Source of the DNA: Roseococcus microcysteis
Lineage (GTDB): Bacteria; Pseudomonadota; Alphaproteobacteria; Acetobacterales; Acetobacteraceae
NCBI RefSeq assembly: GCF_014764365.1
Contig: NZ_CP061718.1
Coordinates: 558,001 to 622,000 of the forward strand
Direction: 5' to 3'
DNA length: 64,000 nucleotides
Numbering within the stretch: the first letter of the stretch is position 1; the number at the start of each line of letters is the position of its first letter. Below are positions 53,812 to 62,159 of the stretch, piece after piece. A model generated the notes under the pieces. The model saw only the letters and a program-made list of their open reading frames with translations, did no database searches and was not told where the DNA came from. The position numbers and the translations under genes were made by a program.

Positions 53812-55041
53812 ATGAGTTCCGCCGATTTCCTGCATGTGCTGCGCGAGCGTGGCTTCATCCATCAGGTCACCGACGAGGTCGCGCTCCAGGCGCGGCTGAA
53901 CGCCGGCCCCATCGCGGGCTATATCGGCTATGACTGCACCGCCGACAGCCTGCATGTCGGCCACCTGGTCCAGATCATGATGCTGCGCTGGCTCGGCACC
54001 ACCGGGAACCGGCCCGTGGTGCTCATGGGCGGCGGCACGACCAAGATCGGCGACCCATCGGGCCGCGACGAGACGCGCCAGATCCTGACCGAGGCGCAGA
54101 TCGAGGCCAACAAGGCCGGCATCCGCAAGACCTTCGACGCCATCCTTCAGTTCGGCGACGGCCCGGGCAAGGCGATGATGCTGGACAATGCCGAATGGCT
54201 GGACCAGCTGAGCTACATCCCCTTCCTGCGCGAGGTGGGCCGGCATTTCAGCGTGAACCGCATGCTGACCATGGACAGCGTGCGCCTGCGCCTGGAGCGC
54301 GACCAGCCGCTGACCTTCATCGAATTCAACTACATGCTGCTGCAAAGCTATGATTTCGTGGAGCTTCGTCGCCGCCATGGCGTCGTGCTGCAGATGGGCG
54401 GCAGCGACCAGTGGGGCAACATCGTCATGGGCGCGGACCTGATCCGCCGCATGGACCAGGCCGAGGCCTTCGGCCTGACCACGCCCCTCATCACCACCGC
54501 CTCGGGCGCCAAGATGGGCAAGACGGCGGCGGGGGCGGTCTGGACCAACCCCGAGCGGCTTTCGGCCTACGATTACTGGCAGTTCTGGCGCAATGCCGAG
54601 GATGCCGATGTGGGCAAGTTCCTCGCCCTCTTCACCGAACTGCCCATGGCGGAGGTCCGTCGCCTGGGCGCCCTGCAAGGGTCCGAGGTGAATGACGCGA
54701 AGAAGATCCTCGCCACCGAGGCCACGGCCATCCTGCACGGCCGCCAAGCCGCCGACCTCGCCGCCGAGACCGCGCGCCGCGCCTTCGAGGAGGGGGCGGC
54801 CGCCGAGACGCTGCCCAGCATCACCGCCACCCTGCCCGCGCCCCTGGCCGATCTCCTGGTGAGCGCCGGGCTCGTCGCCAGCAAGGGCGAGGCGCGGCGC
54901 CTCGTGGCCCAGAACGGCGTGCGGCTGAACGATGCGCCGGTGAACGACGCGGCGCTGACCGTCACGGCCGATGATCTGCGCGACGGCGCGGCCAAGCTCT
55001 CGGCCGGCAAGAAGAAGCATGTGCTGGTGCGGGCCGCATGA
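53812..55041 (+). CDS. tyrS: Tyrosyl-tRNA synthetase
   Basis: Class I aminoacyl-tRNA synthetase charging tRNA-Tyr. HIGH appears as [13 protein letters not shown] and the KMSKS loop as [13 protein letters not shown], the KMGKT variant common in one bacterial TyrRS group. The tyrosine pocket contains [10 protein letters not shown] and [15 protein letters not shown]-terminal S4-like domain ([20 protein letters not shown]) is present. Size 409 aa is normal. Stop overlaps the next gene as ATGA. Confidence 0.97.
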   Translation: MSSADFLHVLRERGFIHQVTDEVALQARLNAGPIAGYIGYDCTADSLHVGHLVQIMMLRWLGTTGNRPVVLMGGGTTKIGDPSGRDETRQILTEAQIEANKAGIRKTFDAILQFGDGPGKAMMLDNAEWLDQLSYIPFLREVGRHFSVNRMLTMDSVRLRLERDQPLTFIEFNYMLLQSYDFVELRRRHGVVLQMGGSDQWGNIVMGADLIRRMDQAEAFGLTTPLITTASGAKMGKTAAGAVWTNPERLSAYDYWQFWRNAEDADVGKFLALFTELPMAEVRRLGALQGSEVNDAKKILATEATAILHGRQAADLAAETARRAFEEGAAAETLPSITATLPAPLADLLVSAGLVASKGEARRLVAQNGVRLNDAPVNDAALTVTADDLRDGAAKLSAGKKKHVLVRAA

Positions 55042-55424
55042 CGATCGCCTTCCTCCACCCGCCCGGCCCGGGCGAGGCGCGCCCCTTCTCCCGCGCCGTG
55101 AAGGCCGGCGGCATGGTCTATGTCTCCGGCGCCTCGGCCCCGCATGACCCGGCGCGCGGCATCCACCGCGGCGCCACCCCGGCCGAGGAGGTGCGCAACG
55201 CGCTGACCTATATCGCGGGGCTGCTGGAGGAGGCGGGCAGCGGGCTCGACCGGGTGGTGCAGGTGACCATGCTCATCAGCGACCGGGCCGACTACGCCGC
55301 CTGCAACGCCGAATACGTGAAATTCTTCCCCAACGGCCTGCCCGCCCGGCACACCGCCCTGTTCGGCGTACCGACCGAGGCCAGGGTCGGGTTTGCGTGC
55401 ATCGCCCTTGCGGCGGAACAATAG
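55038..55424 (+). CDS. Rid-family (YjgF/YER057c/UK114) protein
   Basis: A 128-aa Rid-superfamily trimer subunit, start ATG 55038 overlapping the tyrS stop. The conserved pieces [34 protein letters not shown] and the active-site Arg in [14 protein letters not shown] are visible. The C-terminal KIEIEAIA of RidA reads [12 protein letters not shown], so the Glu needed for imine hydrolysis in RidA is missing. It therefore belongs to another Rid subgroup and may not be an enamine/imine deaminase. Confidence 0.85.
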   Translation: MTIAFLHPPGPGEARPFSRAVKAGGMVYVSGASAPHDPARGIHRGATPAEEVRNALTYIAGLLEEAGSGLDRVVQVTMLISDRADYAACNAEYVKFFPNGLPARHTALFGVPTEARVGFACIALAAEQ

Positions 55425-55481
55425 CGGCCCGAAAAGGCAGGGATATAGTCCAACCCCAGATTGCCCGAGGGAGGCAGGACA

Positions 55482-56609
55482 ATGGGGGTTGAGCGCAAGA
55501 TCGAGGCCGCGCGCGTGCGCGCCAGCGATGCGGCGCCTATTCTCTGGATGCTGGGCCATGCCGGCGCGGGGCAGAGCAGCCTGGTCGCGCATCTGGTTCA
55601 TGGCTGGCGCGCGGCACTGCGCCCGACCTTCGAACCCGCCACCCCCACCGCCGAGCAATTCGCCCACCCCGAGGAACTGCCCCTCATCCGCTTCCTGCTG
55701 ACCACGGGGCTGCGGCCGGGCGAACCCTATGACCCGTCGGAGGACATGGCCTTCATGGAGGCCTCGCCCGGCCTCATCCTCGTGACCCTGGCGGCGGCGG
55801 AGCTCGATCATAGCGGGTTGCGCGCCGCCCTGCGGACCATCCGCGAGGCGCATCCGGATTGGCGGGTGCTCGTGGCGCAGACCCGGCTGCATGAGCTGTA
55901 TCCCGAAGGCACGGGCCACCCCACCCCCTATCCCTTCACCCCGGCCATGGCGGTGAACCCCGTCCCGCCCGCTCTCGCGGCGGCGCTGGCCGGCCAGCGC
56001 GCCGCCTTCTCGGGGTTGGCGGATGGCTTCGTGCCGCTGGACCTCACCGAGGGCGAGGGGCTGCGGGAGCCGCATGACTACGGGCTGCCCCAGCTCCTGG
56101 CCGCCATGCAGGCCCTGGCGCCCGAGCTGGTGCCCGGCCTCGCCCCCGGGCCCGACCCGGAGGAGGGCATCCGCCAGCAGGTGATCCTGCCCTGGGCCAT
56201 GGCCGCGGCGGCGGCCGATGCACCCCCGTTCCCCCTGCTGGGCGGGGTGCCCGCCATGGTCTTCCAGGCGGCCATGGTGCGCGCCATCGCGCGGCGCTAC
56301 GGGTTGGGCGCGGACGCCGCCATCTGGGCCGCGCTGATCGCGGGGCTGGGCGCGGGCTTCCTGCTGCGCCACGCCATGTTCTGGATGGTGCGCCAGGCCC
56401 TGAAACTGGCGCCCTTCTGGGGCAGCGCCACTGTCAGCGCCTGGACCTTCGCGGTCACCTGCGGCCTGGGCGAAGCCGCCATCCGCATCTGCCGCGACGA
56501 GGCGGAGGACCGCCGTCCCACCCCGGCTGCCCTGCGTGCCGCCTTCCGCAACGGCCAGCGGCGCGGCGATGCGCTGCATGATGCGGGGCGCGGCGGCGCG
56601 CCCTACTGA
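55482..56609 (+). CDS. DUF697/YcjF-like protein with degenerate P-loop
   Basis: A 375-aa protein with a GTPase-like N-terminus. The Walker A position reads GHAGAGQSS (residues 25-33), with Gln31 instead of Lys. The middle contains LILVTLAAAELDHSGLRAAL and WRVLVAQTRLHELYPEGTG, where an N/TKxD-type motif would be but is replaced. The C-terminal half, PFPLLGGVPAMVFQAAMVRA then a GlyAla-rich helical pair and AWTFAVTCGLGEAAIRIC, fits the DUF697 membrane-associated region. Nucleotide binding is doubtful. It sits between tyrS-rid and the D-aminoacylase pair; function unknown. Confidence 0.7.
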   Translation: MGVERKIEAARVRASDAAPILWMLGHAGAGQSSLVAHLVHGWRAALRPTFEPATPTAEQFAHPEELPLIRFLLTTGLRPGEPYDPSEDMAFMEASPGLILVTLAAAELDHSGLRAALRTIREAHPDWRVLVAQTRLHELYPEGTGHPTPYPFTPAMAVNPVPPALAAALAGQRAAFSGLADGFVPLDLTEGEGLREPHDYGLPQLLAAMQALAPELVPGLAPGPDPEEGIRQQVILPWAMAAAAADAPPFPLLGGVPAMVFQAAMVRAIARRYGLGADAAIWAALIAGLGAGFLLRHAMFWMVRQALKLAPFWGSATVSAWTFAVTCGLGEAAIRICRDEAEDRRPTPAALRAAFRNGQRRGDALHDAGRGGAPY

Positions 56610-56686
56610 GATTTGTCCGTGCAGGGGTCCACAAGCCCCCCTGACACATGACATGATCGTCCGAACAACTTCGGGAGAGAATGTCC

Positions 56687-58384
56687 ATGGCGGACCCCAC
56701 GCTCATCATCCGGGGCGGGCTCGTGGCCGATGGCACCGGAACGCCGCCGCGCGAGGCCGACATCGCCCTTTCCGGCGACCGGATCGCCGCCGTCGAGCGG
56801 CACATCGCGGCGCCCCGTGGCACGCCCGAGATCGATGCGCGCGGCAAGCTGGTCACGCCGGGCTTCGTGGACATCCACACCCATTACGACGCCCAGGCGA
56901 CCTGGACCTCGGAAATCCTGTCCTCCTCGCTGCATGGGGTGACGACGGCGCTGCTAGGCAATTGCGGGGTGGGCTTCGCCCCCTGCCGGCCCGAGGCGCG
57001 GGACATGCTGGTGAAGCTCATGGAAGGTGTCGAGGACCTCCCGGAAGTGGTTCTGACGGAAGGACTTCCCTGGAACTGGGAAAGCTTCCCGGAATACCTC
57101 AACGCCCTCGACAGTCGCCCCTATGACATGGACATCGCGACCCAGGTGCCGCACGCCGCGCTGCGCGTCCATGTCATGGGCCGCCGCGGCTTCGAGCGCG
57201 AACCCGCCACCGAGGCCGACCGCGCCGAGATGGCGCGCCTGGCGCGTGAGGGGATCGCGGCCGGGGCGCTGGGCTTCTCCACCTCCCGCGCCATCGCCCA
57301 CAAGACGCTGGCGGGCGAGCCCACCCCCACCCTGGGTGCCGCCGAGATCGAGCTGGCCGAGATCGCCCGCGGCCTGGGCGGCGGCTGGATGCAGCTGATT
57401 TCCGACTTCGACGAGCCGGCGGAGGAGGAATGGGAGCGCCTGCTGCGCATCATGCGCCTCTCGGGCCGGCCGATGACCTTCTCGCTGTTGCAGCGCGAGT
57501 CCAAGCCGGATTTCTGGCGCTGGATCCTGGCGCAGGTGGACCGCGCCAATGCCGAGGGGCTGAAGGTCTCGGGGCAGGTGATGGGGCGGCCGGTGGGGCT
57601 GATGTTCGGCTGGGAGCTGTCCCAGCACCCCTTCCTGACCCGTGCGGCCTACCAGGAGGTGGCGCATCTGCCCATTGACGCCCGCGCCGCCGCCCTGCGC
57701 GACCCCGAACGCCGCGCCCGCATTCTGGCCGAGCCGACGGACCCCGCGCTCAAGGCGCGCCTCAACAACTATGCCCGCATCTACAAGCTGACCATGGATT
57801 ACGAGCCCCCGCCGGATTCCAGCGTGCTGGAGCAGGCGCGCGCCATGGGCCGCGACCCCGAGGACCTCTGCTACGACTGGATGCTGGAGGAAGGCGGCCG
57901 CGCCATCCTGAACCGGCCCCTCCTGAACTATGCGGACGGCAACCTGGACGCGATCCGCGAGATGGTCACCCACCCGCACACGCTGATGGGCCTGGGCGAT
58001 GGCGGGGCGCATGTGGGCTATATCTGCGACGCCTCGGCCCCCACCCATATGCTGACCCATTGGGCGCGCGACCGCGCGCGTGGCGCGAAGCTGCCGGTGG
58101 AGTTCGTGGTGAAGCGGCTTTCCGCCGACAATGCCGCGGCGCTGGGGCTGAATGACCGTGGCAGGCTCGCACCCGGTCTCAAAGCTGACCTGAACGTCAT
58201 TGATTTCGATGAACTCTCCATCGAGCGCCCGAACATGCGCTACGATCTGCCGGCGGGCGGGAAGCGGCTGGTGCAGGGGGCGCGGGGCTATGTCGCGACC
58301 CTCGTCTCCGGCCAGGTGGTCCATCAGAACGGAGAGGCCACGGGCGCCCTGCCCGGCCGCCTGATCCGGGGAGCCAAGCCATGA
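56687..58384 (+). CDS. N-acyl-D-amino-acid deacylase (D-aminoacylase family)
   Basis: Zinc amidohydrolase of the D-aminoacylase/dihydroorotase-like group, 565 aa. The metal motif PGFVDIHTHYDAQATW is followed by GNCGVGFAPCRPEARD with the bridging Cys, the FSTSRAIAHKTLAGEPTPTL segment and the acid base region LMGLGDGGAHVGYICDAS. A C-terminal beta-sandwich carries GLKADLNVIDFDEL. I use ATG 56687, which has better spacing from GGGAG than ATG 56681. The following gene is its paralogue. Natural substrate is unknown; N-acyl-D-amino acids or dipeptide derivatives are likely. Confidence 0.88.
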   Translation: MADPTLIIRGGLVADGTGTPPREADIALSGDRIAAVERHIAAPRGTPEIDARGKLVTPGFVDIHTHYDAQATWTSEILSSSLHGVTTALLGNCGVGFAPCRPEARDMLVKLMEGVEDLPEVVLTEGLPWNWESFPEYLNALDSRPYDMDIATQVPHAALRVHVMGRRGFEREPATEADRAEMARLAREGIAAGALGFSTSRAIAHKTLAGEPTPTLGAAEIELAEIARGLGGGWMQLISDFDEPAEEEWERLLRIMRLSGRPMTFSLLQRESKPDFWRWILAQVDRANAEGLKVSGQVMGRPVGLMFGWELSQHPFLTRAAYQEVAHLPIDARAAALRDPERRARILAEPTDPALKARLNNYARIYKLTMDYEPPPDSSVLEQARAMGRDPEDLCYDWMLEEGGRAILNRPLLNYADGNLDAIREMVTHPHTLMGLGDGGAHVGYICDASAPTHMLTHWARDRARGAKLPVEFVVKRLSADNAAALGLNDRGRLAPGLKADLNVIDFDELSIERPNMRYDLPAGGKRLVQGARGYVATLVSGQVVHQNGEATGALPGRLIRGAKP

Positions 58385-60075
58385 AGCATGACCTTGTCAT
58401 CCGCAACGGCTGGGTGCTGGACGGCACCGGTGCGCCCGGATTTCAGGCCGATATCGCGGTGGATGGGGAGACCATCACGGCGGTCGGCACGGTGCACGGC
58501 TCAGGCCGGGAGGAGCTGGACGCAAAGGGCCTGCTGGTCACGCCCGGCTTCGTGGACATCCACACCCATTATGACGGCCAGGCGGTGTGGGATTCCCACC
58601 TCGCCCCCTCCGCCCTGCACGGCGTCACCACGGCGCTGATGGGCAATTGCGGCGTCGGCTTCGCCCCCTGCCGCGCCGAGGACCGCGACACGCTGATCGA
58701 ACTGATGGAGGGTGTGGAGGACATCCCCGGCCCCGTGTTGCATGAGGGGCTGAACTGGTCCTGGGAAAGCTTCCCCGAATATCTCGACGCGCTGGAACGC
58801 AAGGCGCGCGACATTGATATCGCGGCCCTGCTGCCGCATGGCGCCGTGCGCGTGAACGTTATGGGCGAGCGCGCCCTGCGCCTGGAGAACGCGACCGCCG
58901 AGGACATCGCCCGCATGCGCGCCATCACGGCCGAGGCGGTGGCGGCCGGGGCCTTCGGCACCAGCACCAGCCGCACCATCAGCCACAAGACGCTGGCCGG
59001 CGACCCCACACCCACCCTCAAGGCGCAGGAGGAGGAACTCATCGGCCTCGCCGCCGGCATGGCAGAGGGCGGTGGGGGGCTGCTGGAAATGGTCTCCGAC
59101 TGGAACACGCCGGACCCCGCCACGGAATTCGCCATCGTGCGCCGCGTGGCCGCGGCCTCGGGCCAGCCCGTGGTGTTCAGCCTGACGGCGCGCCATGACC
59201 GCACCGAGGCCTGGAAGGAATTGCTGGCCCTGTCCGGGGAGGCCATCGCGGCCGGGCTCGACATCCGCCCGGTCTTTCCGCCGCGGCCCATCGGCATCCT
59301 GATGGGGTTGGTGGGGTCCCAGAACCCCTTCTCCGGCTGCCCCTCCTACCGCGAGATCGCGCACCTCCCGCCGGCCGAGCGCGCGGCGGCCATGCGCGAG
59401 CCCGCCCGCCGCGCGGCCATCCTGTCCGAGGACCGGGTGGCGGGGTCCAACTTCCCCCTCATCACCCGCCTGCATTGGTCGCGGATGTTCCCCTTCGGTG
59501 ACCCGCCCGACTACGCGCCCCCGCGCGAGGCGAGCCTCGAGGCCCAGGCCGCGCGCGAGGGCCGCCGCCCGGAGGAGGTGGCCTATGACCTGCTCTGCGC
59601 CGGGGATGGGAGTGCCTTCATCTTCGCGCCACTTACGAACTTCGCCGACTACACGCTTGATGCGTCAGCCGAATGCCTGCGGCACCGCCACGCCATCGTG
59701 GGGCTGTCGGATGGCGGCGCGCATGTGGGCTTCATCTCCGATGGCAGCTTCCCGACCTTCACCCTGATGCACTGGTCCAAGCGCGGCTTCCCCATGGAGG
59801 AACTGATCCGCCGCCAGACCAGCGACACCGCCCGCGCCATGGGCCTGACCGATCGCGGCGTCCTGGCGCCGGGGCTGCTGGCCGACATCAACCTCATCGC
59901 GGAGGGGGAACTCGCCCTGCCCCAGCCGCGCATGATCCATGACCTGCCGGCCGGCGGGAAACGGCTGATCCAGGGCGCGCGGGGCTACCAGGCCACGATC
60001 AAGCGCGGCCAGGTCACCTATCGCCACGGCACGCCCACCGGGCGCCTGCCCGGGCGGCTGTTGCGGCGGCACTAG
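58381..60075 (+). CDS. N-acyl-D-amino-acid deacylase paralogue
   Basis: A 564-aa amidohydrolase coupled to the previous gene (ATGA). It conserves the metal motif PGFVDIHTHYDGQAVW, GNCGVGFAPCRAEDRDTLIE, TSRTISHKTLAGDPTPTL and VGLSDGGAHVGFISDG, and ends with GLLADINLIAEGELAL. The two proteins match through most of their length, showing duplication; differences cluster in the lid region (for example FSLTARHDRTEAWKELLALS here versus a shorter segment). Together they may cover two substrates. A perfect hairpin follows. Confidence 0.88.
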   Translation: MKHDLVIRNGWVLDGTGAPGFQADIAVDGETITAVGTVHGSGREELDAKGLLVTPGFVDIHTHYDGQAVWDSHLAPSALHGVTTALMGNCGVGFAPCRAEDRDTLIELMEGVEDIPGPVLHEGLNWSWESFPEYLDALERKARDIDIAALLPHGAVRVNVMGERALRLENATAEDIARMRAITAEAVAAGAFGTSTSRTISHKTLAGDPTPTLKAQEEELIGLAAGMAEGGGGLLEMVSDWNTPDPATEFAIVRRVAAASGQPVVFSLTARHDRTEAWKELLALSGEAIAAGLDIRPVFPPRPIGILMGLVGSQNPFSGCPSYREIAHLPPAERAAAMREPARRAAILSEDRVAGSNFPLITRLHWSRMFPFGDPPDYAPPREASLEAQAAREGRRPEEVAYDLLCAGDGSAFIFAPLTNFADYTLDASAECLRHRHAIVGLSDGGAHVGFISDGSFPTFTLMHWSKRGFPMEELIRRQTSDTARAMGLTDRGVLAPGLLADINLIAEGELALPQPRMIHDLPAGGKRLIQGARGYQATIKRGQVTYRHGTPTGRLPGRLLRRH

Positions 60076-60143
60076 GTGTTTGGCCCCGGGATGCGTTCGC
60101 GCAGCCTGCTCCAACCTCAACACATCCCGCTCCATAGCAGGAA

Positions 60144-60173
60144 ATCCGACCGGATGATTCCATCCGGTCGGAT
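60144..60173. terminator. Bidirectional hairpin between convergent genes
   Basis: ATCCGACCGGATG (60144-60156) and CATCCGGTCGGAT (60161-60173) form a perfect 13-bp stem with an ATTC loop. It lies between the stops of the D-aminoacylase paralogue (plus) and the permease C-terminal fragment (minus). T-runs on either side are weak, so termination may be only partly intrinsic. Confidence 0.65.
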
Positions 60174-60179
60174 ATTGCT

Positions 60180-60848
60180 CTAGGCGTCCTTCTCGTCCTC
60201 GCCGGCCTCGCACGCCTGGGTGGCGGTGGCTTCGATGCTGTTGGTCACGGACCCCGCACCCTCCTGGCGCAGGGCGTCGGCCAGGCGCCCCTCATTGCCG
60301 ATGACCAGCACATTCACCTCCACCCCCGGAAGGCGCCGCTTCACCCGGCGCAGGATGGAACGGGCGGCCGCGGTGGAGCCCATGCCCTCCACCGTGCAGA
60401 GCCAGGCCTGGCGGATGCGCGCCAGTTCCTCGGCGGGGGTCGCATCGCCGCGCAGCATCTCGGCCGGGGCCGCCCCGGCGTCCAACCCACGCTTGCGCAG
60501 GACCTGGGCCAGCATGGCGGCCGCCGCCATGTCGAAGGGGCCGCGCCCGCCCACGCAGAGCACCGGGCCGGCGGATGATGGCGGCGATGGGGGGGGCGCC
60601 GCGGGTGCGTCCTTCCCCGTGGGATGGGGTGGCACATCTGCCTCCACATCCTCCTCCAGATCCTCGAGCAGCGCGGCCAGGCGGGCGCGCATGCCATCGA
60701 GCTGGCGTTCGCCCAGTCGGCCGCGCTGGGCATCGCCCTGTGCCAGGACGAGGCCCGGCAGCGCCACCGTGTCGTAGTAGCGGGAGAGGCGGCATTCCTT
60801 CAGCGCGCCCTCCGCCTGCTCGACCAGCGCGTCGGGATCGTCGCCCAA
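60180..60848 (-). pseudogene. C-terminal domain of the AI-2E-type permease, separated by a frameshift
   Basis: This frame continues the permease gene at 60800-62020 in a different phase. Its first residues (ALGDDPDALVEQAEGALKEC) align to sequence expected right after LGDRPP in the permease. The fragment then has a helical LSRYYDTVALPGLVLAQGDA, an acidic linker, and a Rossmann-like segment (GPVLCVGGRGPFDMAAAAML ... RKRGLDAG). It has only a TTG codon at its 5' end and no ribosome site, so it is unlikely to be made alone unless by frameshifting. Confidence 0.7.
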
Positions 60849-62020
60849 GGCACGCTGGTAGAAGGTCTCGGGCGGTTCCAGGGGGGTCGGTCGCCCAACG
60901 CCACCTCCAGGAATTCGAAGCGCTCCACATGCCGCCCCAGCACCACGAGACAGACCGTGAGCGGCACCGCCATCACCAGCCCGATGGGCCCCCAGAGCCA
61001 GGTCCAGAAGGTGGCGGCCACGATGACGGCGATGGGGGAGAGGCCGGTGGACCGACCGAAGATGAGCGGTTCAAAAACTTGGCCCATCGCGCCCTCGCCC
61101 ACCGCGAAGAGCAGCAGCACCAGCAGGGGCATGGTCCAGCCCGGCTCCACCGCCAGCGCCAGGATCAGCGGGAAGGCAACCGCGATGATGGTGCCCACGA
61201 AGGGCACGAAGCGCATCAGCCCGGCCACGATACCCCAGAGGATGGGCTGCGGCACGCCGATGAAGAACAGCGCGAGCGCGATGACCATCCCGTAGATCGA
61301 GTTCATCGCGACCTGCGCCAGGAAGAAGCGCGACAGGCGATAGGCCGCGTCATCCATGGCGGCCATGGTGCGCTGCAGATCATGCGCGCCGATCAGGCGG
61401 ATGAGGCGGTCGCGCAGATCCTCGCGGTAGAGCAGCACGAAGATGACGAAGACGATGACGATGCCGAAGGTGGCGAGCGGGTAGAGCAAGGGTTCGACCA
61501 CCGTGCGCAGCACCTCGAAGGTGCGGGGCGGCGGCTGATGGACCTGCACCGGCAATGGCCGCACCGGGTCGGCGGCGGGGACGGGTGCTGGCTCGGGGGC
61601 CGCCGCGCGTTCCGCGCCGGCGGCGAGACCCTGGAGCATCTCCTGCACGCGCTCGATCATCCCGCCGCTGGCGTTGATGGAAGCGAGCTTCCGGGTCAGC
61701 TCGAACTGGTAGAAGGGAATGTCGCTGGCGAGTTCGCTGAGCTGCCGGGCCATGACCAGGCCCAGCACCAGAAGGACCGCGACGGCGGCCAGCACCGCCG
61801 CCAGCACGGCCAGCACCCGCGGGGTGCCCACCCGGCGCAAGGCGCGCACGATGGGCGCCAGCACGAAGGAGAGCAGCACGGCCAGTGCCAGCGGCACCAG
61901 CAATTCCCGTGCGAAATACAGCACGCCCATGACCAGCAGCGCCATCAGGGCGAGGTTGGTGCCGCCCTCCGGTGCGCCCGCCGGCCGAATGGAGTGATAG
62001 GCACGGCGGAAATCGGACAT
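60800..62020 (-). CDS. AI-2E-family transporter, frame broken near the C-terminus
   Basis: Permease of the AI-2E/PerM family, about eight transmembrane helices, beginning ALMALLVMGVLYFARELLVP and including LLYPLATFGIVIVFVIFVLL then LYREDLRDRLIRLIG, and LMRFVPFVGTIIAVAFPLIL. After LEVALGDRPP (60885-60900) the frame reads WNRPRPSTS and stops at 60800; adding one C to the C6 run (60881-60886, written as G6 on plus) restores a 613-aa protein. Relatives in this family carry a similar C-terminal extension. The start ATG 62020 is preceded by a C7 run and GGAG. Substrate unknown. Confidence 0.75.
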   Translation of the reverse strand: MSDFRRAYHSIRPAGAPEGGTNLALMALLVMGVLYFARELLVPLALAVLLSFVLAPIVRALRRVGTPRVLAVLAAVLAAVAVLLVLGLVMARQLSELASDIPFYQFELTRKLASINASGGMIERVQEMLQGLAAGAERAAAPEPAPVPAADPVRPLPVQVHQPPPRTFEVLRTVVEPLLYPLATFGIVIVFVIFVLLYREDLRDRLIRLIGAHDLQRTMAAMDDAAYRLSRFFLAQVAMNSIYGMVIALALFFIGVPQPILWGIVAGLMRFVPFVGTIIAVAFPLILALAVEPGWTMPLLVLLLFAVGEGAMGQVFEPLIFGRSTGLSPIAVIVAATFWTWLWGPIGLVMAVPLTVCLVVLGRHVERFEFLEVALGDRPPWNRPRPSTSVPWATIPTRWSSRRRAR

Positions 62021-62023
62021 GGG

Positions 62024-62159
62024 GGGGTGAGACTCCTTCGCCGGAGCGGCGATCACGCGTCGCGCCGTCAACGTGCGGTGAAGTCCGGGGTTGCCGCCGA
62101 AGCGTGAATCAGGCGTCCGCGCCCGAAGCGTGAATCACGCGCCCTAGGAGTCTCACCCC
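62024..62159 (-). promoter_or_regulatory. 13-bp inverted repeat covering the permease ribosome site
   Basis: GGGGTGAGACTCC (62024-62036) and GGAGTCTCACCCC (62147-62159) are perfect inverted copies 110 bases apart. On the minus-strand transcript the second arm contains the GGAG preceding the AI-2E gene start, and the first arm covers the stop of the rlmM-like gene. If both are on one transcript, pairing would hide the ribosome site. No other function is known; chance is possible, though 13 perfect bases are notable. Confidence 0.35.
62096..62140. repeat. Short direct repeat with palindromic core
   Basis: CCGAAGCGTGAATCAGGCG (about 62097-62115) and CCGAAGCGTGAATCACGCG (about 62123-62141) are near-identical copies 26 bases apart. 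The second copy contains GCGTGAATCACGC, a palindrome about one central base, which could bind a dimeric regulator. Both lie in the 130-base spacer between the rlmM-like gene and the permease gene. Confidence 0.45.

Noticed and set aside
62024-62159. The 13-bp inverted repeat as ends of an insertion sequence or MITE
   Set aside because: Only 110 bases lie between, no target-site duplication is visible, and one arm is within a ribosome site and the other at a conserved gene's end.
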